This document shows, piece by piece, positions 17,568 through 26,782 of a DNA stretch of 64,000 nucleotides. A program made the position numbers and the translations under genes. The notes under the pieces were generated by a model. The model was not told the origin of the DNA. It was given only the letters and a program-made list of their open reading frames with translations, and did no database searches. The stretch is from Marinilabilia rubra (GTDB taxonomy: Bacteria; Bacteroidota; Bacteroidia; Bacteroidales; Marinilabiliaceae). The stretch is from positions 1 to 64,000 of the forward strand of contig NZ_QEWP01000016.1 of NCBI RefSeq assembly GCF_003121985.1, written 5' to 3'. Within the stretch, counting starts at the first letter, position 1. Every line of letters begins with the position of its first letter.

Positions 17568-18731
17568 ATGATAGCTGCGATTACCATTGATCCGGTTCTT
17601 TCCAAATTTGTAATTCTCTCCCTGATTATTCTAGTGGTAGGTTTTCTGATGCGGATTATTAAACAACCGTCCATCGTAACTTACCTTATTGTGGGGGTGT
17701 TGGTTGGACCATTTGGATTAAAAATTATCGCCGATGAAATCCTGATTACCGATCTGGGTTCTCTGGGACTTGTGCTGCTTTTATTTTTTGTTGGCATGGA
17801 AATCCATTTGCCCAACCTGGTTACAAACTGGAAAGTATCTGTTATTGGTACTTTCGTTCAAATTGTGGTGAGCATCATTATCGTTTGGTTTCTGGGGCAA
17901 ATATTTGAATGGCAAATCAATCAGGTCATTATGCTGGGGTTTGTCATAAGCTTAAGCAGCACCGCAGTGGTAGTTAAACTTTTACAGGAAAGAAATGAGC
18001 TATTTTCAAGAGCAGGGCAAAATGTTTTAGGTGTACTTATTGCCCAGGATATACTTATTGTGCCGATGCTGATAATACTTAGTTACCTGGGAGGTGATAA
18101 ACCCGGAGCGGCAGAAATGCTAAAACAAATAGCGGGAGGAATACTGATTATTGGCATAATCTTGTACATCCTTAAGAAGAAAGAAATTAAGCTGCCTTTC
18201 AAGAAATACATCGAAAGGGATCACGAAGTGCAGGTTTTTGTCGCATTTTCTTTGTGCTTTGGTTTCTCCATCATAACAGCATTATTTGGTTTGTCGTCTG
18301 CCCTCGGGGCATTTATTGCCGGAATCATCTTATCTGCCACAAAATCTACCGCCTGGGTGCATCACAGCCTTCATGCATTTAAGACCATGTTCCTGGCTTT
18401 GTTTTTTGTTTCAGTAGGAATGTTGATCGATTTGCAGTTTTTAAAAGAAAATGCAATTATTATAAGTTCTCTTGTACTTATGGTTTTTGTTGTCAACAAT
18501 ACCATTAACATACTAATAATGCGTATCTTTTGCAAAGACTGGAAGATAAGTGTTTACGCAGGTGCCCTGCTGTCACAAATTGGTGAGTTCAGTTTTATCC
18601 TGGGATCCACGGGCTATTATTCCGGTATAATTGATTTTCGAGACTATAAACTGGTAATAAGCATTATCGCCATAACCTTATTTCTTAGTCCCTTTTGGAT
18701 AAATCTAAGCAGAAAAATGATGAAAATTTAA
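17568..18731 (+). CDS. CPA2 family cation:proton antiporter (KefB-type membrane domain)
   Basis: A 387-residue integral membrane protein with about 12 helices. Typical family segments are LIVGVLVGPFGLKII, SSTAVVVKLLQERN and GVLIAQDILIVPMLI, and GLSSALGAFIAGIILS. The regulatory TrkA-N domain of KefB/KefC proteins is absent; the protein ends in a short basic tail. It should exchange Na+ or K+ for H+ across the inner membrane. It follows the PAS gene by 175 bases and converges with the minus-strand GT4 fusion. Confidence 0.92.
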   Translation: MIAAITIDPVLSKFVILSLIILVVGFLMRIIKQPSIVTYLIVGVLVGPFGLKIIADEILITDLGSLGLVLLLFFVGMEIHLPNLVTNWKVSVIGTFVQIVVSIIIVWFLGQIFEWQINQVIMLGFVISLSSTAVVVKLLQERNELFSRAGQNVLGVLIAQDILIVPMLIILSYLGGDKPGAAEMLKQIAGGILIIGIILYILKKKEIKLPFKKYIERDHEVQVFVAFSLCFGFSIITALFGLSSALGAFIAGIILSATKSTAWVHHSLHAFKTMFLALFFVSVGMLIDLQFLKENAIIISSLVLMVFVVNNTINILIMRIFCKDWKISVYAGALLSQIGEFSFILGSTGYYSGIIDFRDYKLVISIIAITLFLSPFWINLSRKMMKI

Positions 18732-18799
18732 CCGGAAAAAGGACATTTTCTTTTTCGGGATTAGTTATTTCGGGGATAGAGCCGTCCGCCAAACAAACC

Positions 18800-21034
18800 T
18801 TAACTAAAATCATGAAATTCTTCATAAGCCTGCAATACAGTTAAATGAGAGATTAAATACGCCAGAGAACTTTCCGCACCCTGATTGCGATTTACTCCAT
18901 AAACTTCAAAACCGTCACAGCACCCCTGAGTTTCAAAATCGTACAAGCTCAACCGCAAATCGTTTTCACCCAAAAACCATAAGAAAGAGGTGTAAAGCTT
19001 ATTCAGAAACTCTTTGTCTTTGGTTACATGAAAAGCCTGATGATACATTAACACCATTGCCATAGCATCTACAGGCTGTTGTGCAAACACTGAACGCTCT
19101 CCGTCCTTTTTGTACCACTTCTCGTTTCCGATAACAGACAGGTAATTCTCTTTGAGAGTATGATCTGTAAGAAACTGCATAGATTTCATGGCCACTTCCA
19201 ATACTTTTTCTTCGTTCAGGATTTCGGCTGAATGCAGCAGGGCCAAAGGCAACATTCCGTTGTCGTAGGCAAGTAGTGATTCGAACCATTGCCAGTCCGG
19301 CGACTGGTTATCGTCGAATTGTTGAATCAGCTTATGAGCCATGTTTCGAAGTCGTTCTGTCATGGAGTCATCTCCAGGACTGGTTCTCAGGTAATAACAA
19401 ATTCCGATCATCGTATTGGCAATACTCCTGATGGATTTCAATTTTTCGAAATTGGGAGCAGCATTGAAAAACATCAGACGGCCGGTTTGGTAATAGGCAT
19501 CATTTGGAGCGTTGCCCAATAAATAACCGAGGGCCCAGATGGTACGACCGAAAGAATCTTCAGAGCCTACTTCATCAAGGTAATCTCTGCTAAAGCTCAG
19601 AAAATTCCTGAATGTTCCATCCTTATTTTGCATATAATGGATATAACTTAAATAAACCGGCGATAATTCAAGAGACCGAAAATCTTTGATTTGCCGGTAA
19701 GCCATCAAAACCATCAGCAGTGCCCTGGCATTGTCATCCAGACAATAGCCTTCTTTCAGGTTGGGAATTCCAAACTTTGCATGCTGAATAATACCGGTAT
19801 CATCTGTCAGCCTGTTTATATGCGCTAAAGAAAAGGGAGGAAGAATAAGCAAATCCAATATGGTATCCTTTCTCTCCAATTCTAAAGTTCCCTGCAATAC
19901 CGCTTGTTTCGCTGCAGCAAGGTATTTTTCCCCGGTTTTGGGCCATGTTATGTTTCGGCCATATTCACCGGCTCTCGCTTTCAATTTTTTTAATTCCGCA
20001 GGATTGTCCAAAAGCTCTGTTAATATCGAACTAAGCTCGTCCGAATTCCCGAAACTGAAGAGCCTTCCTCTTCCCTCTGCCAGCAATTCAGCTGCATGCC
20101 AGTATGGAGTTGATATTACTGCCGACCCCACTCCTACTGCATAAGCAAGTGTTCCACTGGTAATTTGAGCCTCATGCAAATACGGGGTAATATATATATC
20201 CGTAGCCGACAAGTATTTAAATAAGTCTTTAACATCTAAAAACTCATTCAAAAAGAATACATTTTTATCCAGCTGAAGGGTTTTAACCAGGCGCATTAAG
20301 TAGATGCGATATTCTTCACCTGAATGTCTCAACACATTGGGGTGCGTTTTCCCCAAAATCATATAGAATACATTGGGGTATTTTTCTATAACCCCGGGCA
20401 AAGCTTTGATTACCGTCTCTATGCCCTTGTTGCGACCGATAAAACCAAAAGTTGTAAGTACATTTTTGTGCTCAAGCTTAAATTCTTTCTTTGACTTTTC
20501 TGCACTGAACCGTAAGTCAGGTACACCATGGTCAATGAAGGCAATTCGCTCCTCCGGAACATCATAAATATTAACTAAAAAGTCAATGGCCTTATGGCTC
20601 ATCACCACAATTTTGCCGGCCATTTTGCAAATTTCCTGCAAAACGGCCTTTTCATTATATGAGGGTGATTTCAGGATTGTATGCAGCGTAACAATCAGAG
20701 GTATTTCTAACCGATGCAGTAAAGGAAGAATATATACTCCGTTTTGTCCGCCAAAAATGCCAAATTCATGTTCAAGAATGCAAACTTCAGCACCACTATG
20801 ATTAATGAACTTCACCGCCTGAATATAATCTTCCTGATGTTCCTGCCTGATGGTCAGTTTTACCTCTTCGGGATAGTCATAAACATTGGAAAAATCGTTC
20901 AATGCCACCACAAATCCGTCATTGGTATTCTCTTTTCGGCCATTTACTGAAATCATCGAATTAAAAAGATCATGAGTAAAGGTTCCGATTCCACATTCGC
21001 GCGGTGGATATGTTCCGAGAAAAGCTATCTTCAT
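18800..21034 (-). CDS. GT4 glycosyltransferase fused to an (alpha/alpha)6 glycosidase-like domain
   Basis: A 744-residue protein without signal peptide. Residues 1-370 form a GT-B glycosyltransferase: MKIAFLGTYPPRECGIGTF at the start, FGFIGRNKGIETVIKALP as the donor-domain opening, and the HEAQITSGTLAYAVG segment at the nucleotide-sugar site. Residues 400-744 are a helical barrel-like domain beginning LLILPPFSLAHINRLTDD, with GYCLDDNARALLMVL, SEDSFGRTIWALGY and YGVNRNQGAESSLAYL. Proteins of this build accompany GH130 genes in Bacteroidota; GT4 members of this kind are often mannosyltransferases. It lies 18 kb from the GH130 gene here but plausibly serves the same glycan. Whether the second domain cuts glycan or only binds it is unknown. 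Confidence 0.85.
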   Translation of the reverse strand: MKIAFLGTYPPRECGIGTFTHDLFNSMISVNGRKENTNDGFVVALNDFSNVYDYPEEVKLTIRQEHQEDYIQAVKFINHSGAEVCILEHEFGIFGGQNGVYILPLLHRLEIPLIVTLHTILKSPSYNEKAVLQEICKMAGKIVVMSHKAIDFLVNIYDVPEERIAFIDHGVPDLRFSAEKSKKEFKLEHKNVLTTFGFIGRNKGIETVIKALPGVIEKYPNVFYMILGKTHPNVLRHSGEEYRIYLMRLVKTLQLDKNVFFLNEFLDVKDLFKYLSATDIYITPYLHEAQITSGTLAYAVGVGSAVISTPYWHAAELLAEGRGRLFSFGNSDELSSILTELLDNPAELKKLKARAGEYGRNITWPKTGEKYLAAAKQAVLQGTLELERKDTILDLLILPPFSLAHINRLTDDTGIIQHAKFGIPNLKEGYCLDDNARALLMVLMAYRQIKDFRSLELSPVYLSYIHYMQNKDGTFRNFLSFSRDYLDEVGSEDSFGRTIWALGYLLGNAPNDAYYQTGRLMFFNAAPNFEKLKSIRSIANTMIGICYYLRTSPGDDSMTERLRNMAHKLIQQFDDNQSPDWQWFESLLAYDNGMLPLALLHSAEILNEEKVLEVAMKSMQFLTDHTLKENYLSVIGNEKWYKKDGERSVFAQQPVDAMAMVLMYHQAFHVTKDKEFLNKLYTSFLWFLGENDLRLSLYDFETQGCCDGFEVYGVNRNQGAESSLAYLISHLTVLQAYEEFHDFS

Positions 21035-21090
21035 TTTCTAATAGTTTAGTAATTTTATTTTAATCATGATACAGAAAATAAATCTCTGAA

Positions 21091-22611
21091 TCATTTACAT
21101 TCCTGTTTCTCCCGAAGCCCGTAAACAGTCCTGAAATGGTAGCCATAGACTGCAAAAGTGATGGCATCCGCAAACAATCCGGGTTTCTTAAACAGAGTCC
21201 AGAACAGTAATTTCCAAAATTCAATCCTACCTTTGTTTAGTATACCAATGATGTACATCGACTTCAGGAAGGCACTTATCAGTGAGAAGTTTATCCTCTT
21301 TGCCATTTTAGAGTTTTGTTGATAATTTACGAACATTTGCCTGACTCTATGATAGTAAGGCTCGGGGGCATAGATATTCCTGATTATTTGTTTATAACCT
21401 CTTATTAATTCGCCATAATCCATTTTAGGAATAAAATTCATCGATGAATCCGTATTGTTCCCCGATGCCTCGGTGGTCAACCTTTTTTCGGTCTCCAACC
21501 GTTTATATAACTTTGTGTTTTTGGGTGCATTCAACAGTCCTACCATAGCTGAAACAATACCACTTTTCTGAATAAACTCAACCTGCCGCTGAAAAACACT
21601 GGGCGTATCACTGTCAAAACCAATAATAAAGCCTCCGGAAACCTGAAGCCCGTTATTCTGAATGTTTTTCACACTTTGCAGCAGATTACGATTTTTATTC
21701 TGAACTTTATGACAGGCATGGAGCGATTCTTCATCCGGAGTTTCTATTCCGATAAAAGTAGATGTTAACCCCGTTTCAACCATCAGCGACATCAATTCCG
21801 TATCGTCTGCAAGATCAATAGAACTCTGAATATTAAACACAAAGGGATATTTGTGGCTTTGCATCCACCTCTTAATGGAGGGAAGTAAATTTGATTTTAT
21901 CTCACTTTTATTGCCGATAAAATTATCATCTACAATGGAAACCGATCCACGCCACTTAAGACGGTACAACTCATCCAATTCCTTAATGATCTGGTCAGAA
22001 TCCTTCATTCTTACCTTATGTCCAAGAAGCGATGTTATTTCACAAAAATCACATGAAAACGGACACCCTCGTGAAACCTGAATGTTCATAAAAACATACT
22101 TTTTCATCTGCAATAACGAAAAATCCGGAATGGGTGAAAGAGAAAGATTTGCAAATTGATCGGTTTTATAAACCTTAGCAGGAGTTCCATTTAACAAATC
22201 ATCGAGAAATAATGGTAACGTTATTTCAGCCTCATTTAACACAAAATGGTCTATTATAGGATAGTTATTATACTCCTGCGTAAAAAGGGGGCCTCCGGCT
22301 ACCATTTTAGTCCCTTGCTCCTTACATTTAAGCATTATGTCTTTCACCGATTTCTTCTGAATATACATGGCACTGATAAAAACATAATCTGCCCATTTAA
22401 TATCAGCAGTCTCAAGTTCGGAAACATTCAGGTCGACCAGCTTTTTCTGCCACTCCCGGGGGAGCATTGCCGATACTGTAATTAATCCAAGAGGTGGAAC
22501 CGCTGCTTTTTTCGAAATAAACTTAAGGGCATGTTTGAAGCTCCAAAAAGAATCAGGATATAACGGATATACCAATAGTATTTTCATAAAAGATCTATTT
22601 TTATCTGTCAA
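21091..22611 (-). CDS. B12-binding domain radical SAM protein (DUF4070 type)
   Basis: A 506-residue cytosolic enzyme; a shorter start at Met9 (MKILLVYPLYPDSFW) looks more natural. A cobalamin-binding-like Rossmann domain fills about 9-150. The radical SAM core follows with the cluster motif CPFSCDFC (Cys183, Cys187, Cys190), then SIVDDNFIG and GFIIGFDSD. The C-terminal 130 residues match the DUF4070 tail found in this subgroup. HpnP-like hopanoid methylases belong to the same wider group, so a lipid or isoprenoid substrate is possible but unproven. The GT4 fusion gene starts 57 bases downstream of its stop, so the two may be co-transcribed. Confidence 0.9.
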   Translation of the reverse strand: MTDKNRSFMKILLVYPLYPDSFWSFKHALKFISKKAAVPPLGLITVSAMLPREWQKKLVDLNVSELETADIKWADYVFISAMYIQKKSVKDIMLKCKEQGTKMVAGGPLFTQEYNNYPIIDHFVLNEAEITLPLFLDDLLNGTPAKVYKTDQFANLSLSPIPDFSLLQMKKYVFMNIQVSRGCPFSCDFCEITSLLGHKVRMKDSDQIIKELDELYRLKWRGSVSIVDDNFIGNKSEIKSNLLPSIKRWMQSHKYPFVFNIQSSIDLADDTELMSLMVETGLTSTFIGIETPDEESLHACHKVQNKNRNLLQSVKNIQNNGLQVSGGFIIGFDSDTPSVFQRQVEFIQKSGIVSAMVGLLNAPKNTKLYKRLETEKRLTTEASGNNTDSSMNFIPKMDYGELIRGYKQIIRNIYAPEPYYHRVRQMFVNYQQNSKMAKRINFSLISAFLKSMYIIGILNKGRIEFWKLLFWTLFKKPGLFADAITFAVYGYHFRTVYGLREKQECK

Positions 22612-22989
22612 TCAACTTCCATTTCCCAAACTGACAAAGGACTGCCAAAACAACTCCGAGACAAAAAAATTACAGGCGGTTTAAAGGATACTTTTAAAAG
22701 CAATTAGGGAGAGGATAATACAACCGGAAGATCTCGTGAAATATACCATGTAGTTGAACAATAATATCAGCTATCTGATTAAATACGGTTATATCTCGTT
22801 GCACAACCACTTAATGGAGGAGGTTACAAACACCTGCACTCTACCCCTGAATAACCCCATTTCATTAACCGGGATTTTTATTCAATATGGTTAAAAAGAA
22901 CCTGTAAAAATACTGCAATGAATTTTCTATAAATTACGGCAATCAGAGAGCTATTACTATTACATAATTCCTGCTAAAGATTACATTAT
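22612..22989. other. Intergenic stretch between two minus-strand genes
   Basis: These 378 bases hold no convincing open frame, no strong hairpin and no recognisable repeat. The region must carry the promoter of the radical SAM gene, but I do not see a clear -7 box. Confidence 0.45.
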
Positions 22990-23550
22990 TCACACATCCT
23001 CAAGAGTATCCCGACTCCTGTTTTTGAGATTTTTGAAGCCGGACGGGGTTAAACCCGTTATTTTTTTAAATTGATTCGACAGGTGTGCTACACTGCTATA
23101 ATGCATTTTAAAAGCAATTTCGGAAAGATTAAGGTCGTCATAAACAATCAATTCCTTTACTCTTTCAATCCTGTGTTTCAGATAAAATTTTTCAATGGTG
23201 GTATGCTTTACCTCCGAAAACAGATTAGCCAGATAGGTGTAATCGTAGTTCAGTTGATCTTGTAAGTAATCGGAAAGATTTACCTTTAATTGTTCATCTT
23301 GGTTATGAACCAGTTCAATAATGGTAATTGCTGTTTTCTCTACAAGAATATCTTTCCTGCTTTTCATCAATTCAAGCCCGGCCTTTCTTAAGGAGCTATC
23401 TAATTTTTTTAATTTTTCTTCAGGCACTTCTCCTTTAGTATTTGCTTCACCAATTTTCACCTCGTAATAATCCTGTCCGATTTTATCCAGTTCACTCTTA
23501 ACAACCATCTGGCAACGAGTGCAGACCATATTCTTGATATATATTTTCAT
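22990..23550 (-). CDS. Small AraC-type regulator with an HMA-like N-terminus
   Basis: A 186-residue protein. The N-terminus MKIYIKNMVCTRCQMVVK resembles a heavy-metal-associated fold with its Cys10-x2-Cys13 pair. Residues 85-180 are an AraC DNA-binding domain with two helix-turn-helix units (NLSEIAFKMHYSSVAHLSN and the family end TGLTPSGFK). The short build with a metal-site-like head is widespread in Bacteroidota. Sensing of a soft metal or a thiol state is suggested by the cysteines but not shown. No metal transporter lies nearby; the neighbours are the radical SAM gene and a repeat. Confidence 0.85.
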   Translation of the reverse strand: MKIYIKNMVCTRCQMVVKSELDKIGQDYYEVKIGEANTKGEVPEEKLKKLDSSLRKAGLELMKSRKDILVEKTAITIIELVHNQDEQLKVNLSDYLQDQLNYDYTYLANLFSEVKHTTIEKFYLKHRIERVKELIVYDDLNLSEIAFKMHYSSVAHLSNQFKKITGLTPSGFKNLKNRSRDTLEDV

Positions 23551-23775
23551 TGGCCACAGAAATTTCTTCTTTAATCAACCTGCCTGGATAATTAATTAAA
23601 GATACGATTTTTGTGCTGCTAATATCAATCTGATTTTAATAGTGTTTCCCGCGGCATTTCAAAGACATCAAGTCCATAAAGAGAAGTTGGCTACTTACAG
23701 AACCCGTAATTGACCTGCTCAGTCACATTTGTAATATGACTGGATCTGGGAAACGGATTTTCAATCCATGACTAA

Positions 23776-23908
23776 AGAGGGTGTCCAAAAAGCCAAGGTA
23801 TTTATTGGCCTGAGCATCTAAAAATTTTAAAGATTTTGACAGAGAGATCCTTCACTACGTTCAGGATGAAAAAATACTCGTGTTTTCAGACTTTTTGAAC
23901 ATCTCCCT
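23776..23908. repeat. MITE-like element with imperfect terminal inverted repeats
   Basis: The ends agagggtgtccaaaaag (23776-23792) and ctttttgaacatctccct (23891-23908) are imperfect inverted copies of each other. Between them lies a small inner inverted repeat, atcct...aggat, inside gatccttcactacgttcagg. The 133-bp size, absence of coding sequence and intergenic site fit a non-autonomous mobile repeat. The remaining spacer (23551-23775 and 23909-24038) shows nothing else. Confidence 0.5.
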
Positions 23909-24038
23909 CCAATAAAGAAATGCCTCAGCTAAGCTGGATTTGTAATTCGGCCGGCCGTCATTTGCGAATTTTTAATCCGCATTGTATACAATCTCAGATA
24001 TTATTATCACCCTCAAAATTCAGCAATTGGATAATTAA

Positions 24039-25409
24039 CTACATTTTAACAAAACGTCCTGCAAATGCAGAACCATTTACTTCTAACCGAATCACATAAA
24101 CACCAGGAACCAATGAGGAAACATCCAATTCATTGCAAACACCCTCATAAGTTTTTGATTTCCCTTTACCGGCTATATTGGTAATAACTGCATACCCGCC
24201 ATCAAATCTGTCACCTACATTAATTTTCAAAACATTCCTGACAGGATTTGGAGATATAATCAGTTTCCTGACTTTTAGATCATCCCTCACACTATTGATT
24301 ACGGGATTGAACAACCACAAATAGGCCGCTTCAAAATCACTTGCCCAGGTAGCCTCGTTGTGACCACCCCCTGAAATCACTTTAGACGAAACATTTTGGA
24401 ACCCCTGGGTATTCAAATTATTGTCCATGTCATTCATTGGGCCAATGTATTGCTGCCCTTCATTTTCTCCCGCATTTTGGTAGAAGCGGATATCATGCTG
24501 AAAACCGGTCTGTATAAGGTAATTATTGAGAACATCTGTTTTGGCCCAATAAGCCGGGGAAAAAAGACCTGCTTTGCTGAATACATTCTGGTATTTCAAA
24601 GCCCCGTATAATGAGATCACACCGCCAAAAGAGCTACCCATTATGCCTGTATTATCGCGGTCTGAAAGCGTCCTGTAGTTGGAATCAATAAAAGGCTTTA
24701 GTGTTTCTACTATAAAATCGATATAGGCATCTCCGTCACCACCCGGAAACCCCAGATATTCTTCTGCCCGGTACTGACTGTTATCAATACCCACCACTAT
24801 GGGTACCTGGTATCCCTGGTCTGCCAGTTCATCGAGTGTGTCGTCAACTTTCCATTCTCCGGCAAAGGCTAAAGACGAATCGAAGAGATTCTGACCATCA
24901 TGCATATAAAGTACCGGGTAGTTTTTATTACTGGTGCCATAGTCTGGTGGAAGATATAAAGAAATACGGCGATATCTATTAAGCTGAGGCATATAGAAGT
25001 CATCGGCCATCACCATTACATTATCCGATACAATTGACGGTTCAGGGGGATTATCGGCCCACATTTCAACAGTGACTAAAACGGTTTCGCCATTTCCAAA
25101 AGAGAATGTCCGGTTTGCTATTTCCTCCCCATTGGCACCTTTCTCCACACTCGGCCAGTTGCCACGGGTAAATTTATATTCTATCACATCGCCATTTGAG
25201 AAGCCTTCAAGAGTAATTTCCCATTTATCATTGGCATTTTTGTGAAGCATATAATTCGTGTCACCCGGATTCCATCCGTTAAAAGAACCGGCAATATAAA
25301 TATTATCCCCAGCGGGAGTATTCGATGGTTGAGAGTCAATTACAAAGGTAACCTGCGCTTGCATAGATATGAAAACCATGCAAAACATTAAAGTAAAAAT
25401 TTTTCTCAT
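24039..25409 (-). CDS. Secreted esterase with N-terminal carbohydrate-binding domain and T9SS sorting domain
   Basis: A 456-residue protein with a signal peptide (about 1-18). Residues 20-115 form a CBM20/48-like domain (IYIAGSFNGWNPGD). Residues 140-365 are a putative esterase (PF00756-like) alpha/beta-hydrolase with the nucleophile in GSSFGG (Ser260) and a likely catalytic histidine in GGGHNE (His350). The last 80 residues are a type A type IX secretion sorting domain (LIISPNPVRNVLKI and GVYVIRLEVNG). It is therefore exported by T9SS to the cell surface or medium. It may remove acyl or feruloyl groups from a polysaccharide before uptake by the SusC/D pair encoded upstream. It is the last gene of the minus-strand locus. 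Confidence 0.88.
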   Translation of the reverse strand: MRKIFTLMFCMVFISMQAQVTFVIDSQPSNTPAGDNIYIAGSFNGWNPGDTNYMLHKNANDKWEITLEGFSNGDVIEYKFTRGNWPSVEKGANGEEIANRTFSFGNGETVLVTVEMWADNPPEPSIVSDNVMVMADDFYMPQLNRYRRISLYLPPDYGTSNKNYPVLYMHDGQNLFDSSLAFAGEWKVDDTLDELADQGYQVPIVVGIDNSQYRAEEYLGFPGGDGDAYIDFIVETLKPFIDSNYRTLSDRDNTGIMGSSFGGVISLYGALKYQNVFSKAGLFSPAYWAKTDVLNNYLIQTGFQHDIRFYQNAGENEGQQYIGPMNDMDNNLNTQGFQNVSSKVISGGGHNEATWASDFEAAYLWLFNPVINSVRDDLKVRKLIISPNPVRNVLKINVGDRFDGGYAVITNIAGKGKSKTYEGVCNELDVSSLVPGVYVIRLEVNGSAFAGRFVKM

Positions 25410-25479
25410 GACGGGACTTTTCAGTTAAACTTGTTTGGTTGCTATGAAGGTATCAGTATTTTTCCAAAAAATTCATTTT

Positions 25480-26559
25480 TCACTTTATTTCAGACCAATA
25501 AATCTCTTTCATCACCTCTATTTTTTGGGGATCCTGCAGAAGTGACTGGTCAGAAAACATCATAATGCCAGATGAGGGCTGCCTGGCTCCTTCCATCATA
25601 ACCTGCCGGAATTCATTGGCAGTGATAACCCCCGGACTATTATGGGCCTGAACAATTGGCCAGATCAGTGGGGCATTATTTTCACCTGCATTGGTAAGAT
25701 CCCCCAGCCATTTCACATATTCCCCACCCCATTCGACTGGTCTTCCTTTCATTTTGTGAAAAAGCATCGGCGATAAAACATCGGCAAGTTTGGCAAGTTC
25801 TGCCACATCGATTCCAAGATTACGGTATAGTGCCGAATCGTGGTCTGCCGGATACCACGAAGCATAGAAGACGCCTAATAAAGCCTCCGGTTGTTTCTTT
25901 TTCACTATTTCCCGCATATCTTTAACCCAGCCATTTAACACGCCGTTTCTCCAGCTTCTCCATTCATCATCAGCATTATTCAGTATCCATGCGGCTTTTT
26001 CCGGAATACGGGAACCGGGAATGTCATGTCCCAGATTTTTTTCAAACCTATCCGTACACCTGTTGCAAAAACAGGTCAACGGTAATATAGGATCAGATGT
26101 TTCAAACTGTGCATGCCAGTGCAGATAATCCAGAAATATGCCATCCACATCAAATTCACTAAGAATATCATTAAGTTGGTTGACCCTGTAAGTCTTAAAT
26201 CCCGGATCAGTTGGACAGATGCCCATAAACCAGTCTGCCGGTGGTTCTTGTTCCCCCTTTTCATTGATGGGCCATGCTTCAGGATTATCCTTAAGATAAT
26301 TTTTTCCGTTAAGCGCAGGAAATTCTACATAAACACGGCAGCCCTGCTTTCGGGCGGTATCATAAAACTCCCTGGTTAAGGAAATACTCCTAACAAAAAC
26401 CGCATTCATCCCCAGGGAATCGAATGAGTAACCAGCATCTAAAAGTGTTCCCGGATTGCCATAGACACCTTTAATAAAGGGAAGTGAATCGTTTTGCGCT
26501 ACCACTGAAGTGCATGAGAACACGAATACAGCCAACACAAGAATAAAAATAATTTTCAT
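25480..26559 (-). CDS. Secreted TIM-barrel glycoside-hydrolase-like protein
   Basis: A 359-residue protein with a signal peptide or lipobox-like start (VFVFSCTSVVAQ; Cys16 could be lipidated). The barrel begins with FIKGVYGNPGTLLDAGYSF. It has FDVDGIFLDYLHWHAQFET, where the aspartates resemble acid residues of GHL/DUF187-type barrels, and a Cys pair motif CFCNRCTDRF. A second acidic strand end is VLSPMLFHKMKG. I recognise the fold type but not a numbered GH family. Its place between RhaT-type permease and esterase genes indicates action on the same substrate, in the periplasm or at the surface. Confidence 0.65.
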   Translation of the reverse strand: MKIIFILVLAVFVFSCTSVVAQNDSLPFIKGVYGNPGTLLDAGYSFDSLGMNAVFVRSISLTREFYDTARKQGCRVYVEFPALNGKNYLKDNPEAWPINEKGEQEPPADWFMGICPTDPGFKTYRVNQLNDILSEFDVDGIFLDYLHWHAQFETSDPILPLTCFCNRCTDRFEKNLGHDIPGSRIPEKAAWILNNADDEWRSWRNGVLNGWVKDMREIVKKKQPEALLGVFYASWYPADHDSALYRNLGIDVAELAKLADVLSPMLFHKMKGRPVEWGGEYVKWLGDLTNAGENNAPLIWPIVQAHNSPGVITANEFRQVMMEGARQPSSGIMMFSDQSLLQDPQKIEVMKEIYWSEIK

Positions 26560-26782
26560 GTCCTTTGCCTTTTAGAGGATTTGACCAGACACATACAAAA
26601 TCAAGCAACTTTCTTAAATAGAGGCATGTGTTGTCAAATATAATGTATTTTTCTAAAATGAAAAGAAGGACTAAAAATTCTCAGGACACTTTTTTAATAA
26701 TCTAAATGTTGATATTGTTTGATAAAGCTTGGGCGAAATCAAATCAAAAAATCATGTTGGTTCCCTTTTAATATATTTCTAT

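Noticed and set aside
18732-18759. Imperfect hairpin between the convergent antiporter and GT4-fusion genes
   Set aside because: The arms ccggaaaaag and ctttttcggg mismatch, and no clean T-run follows; too weak to call a terminator.
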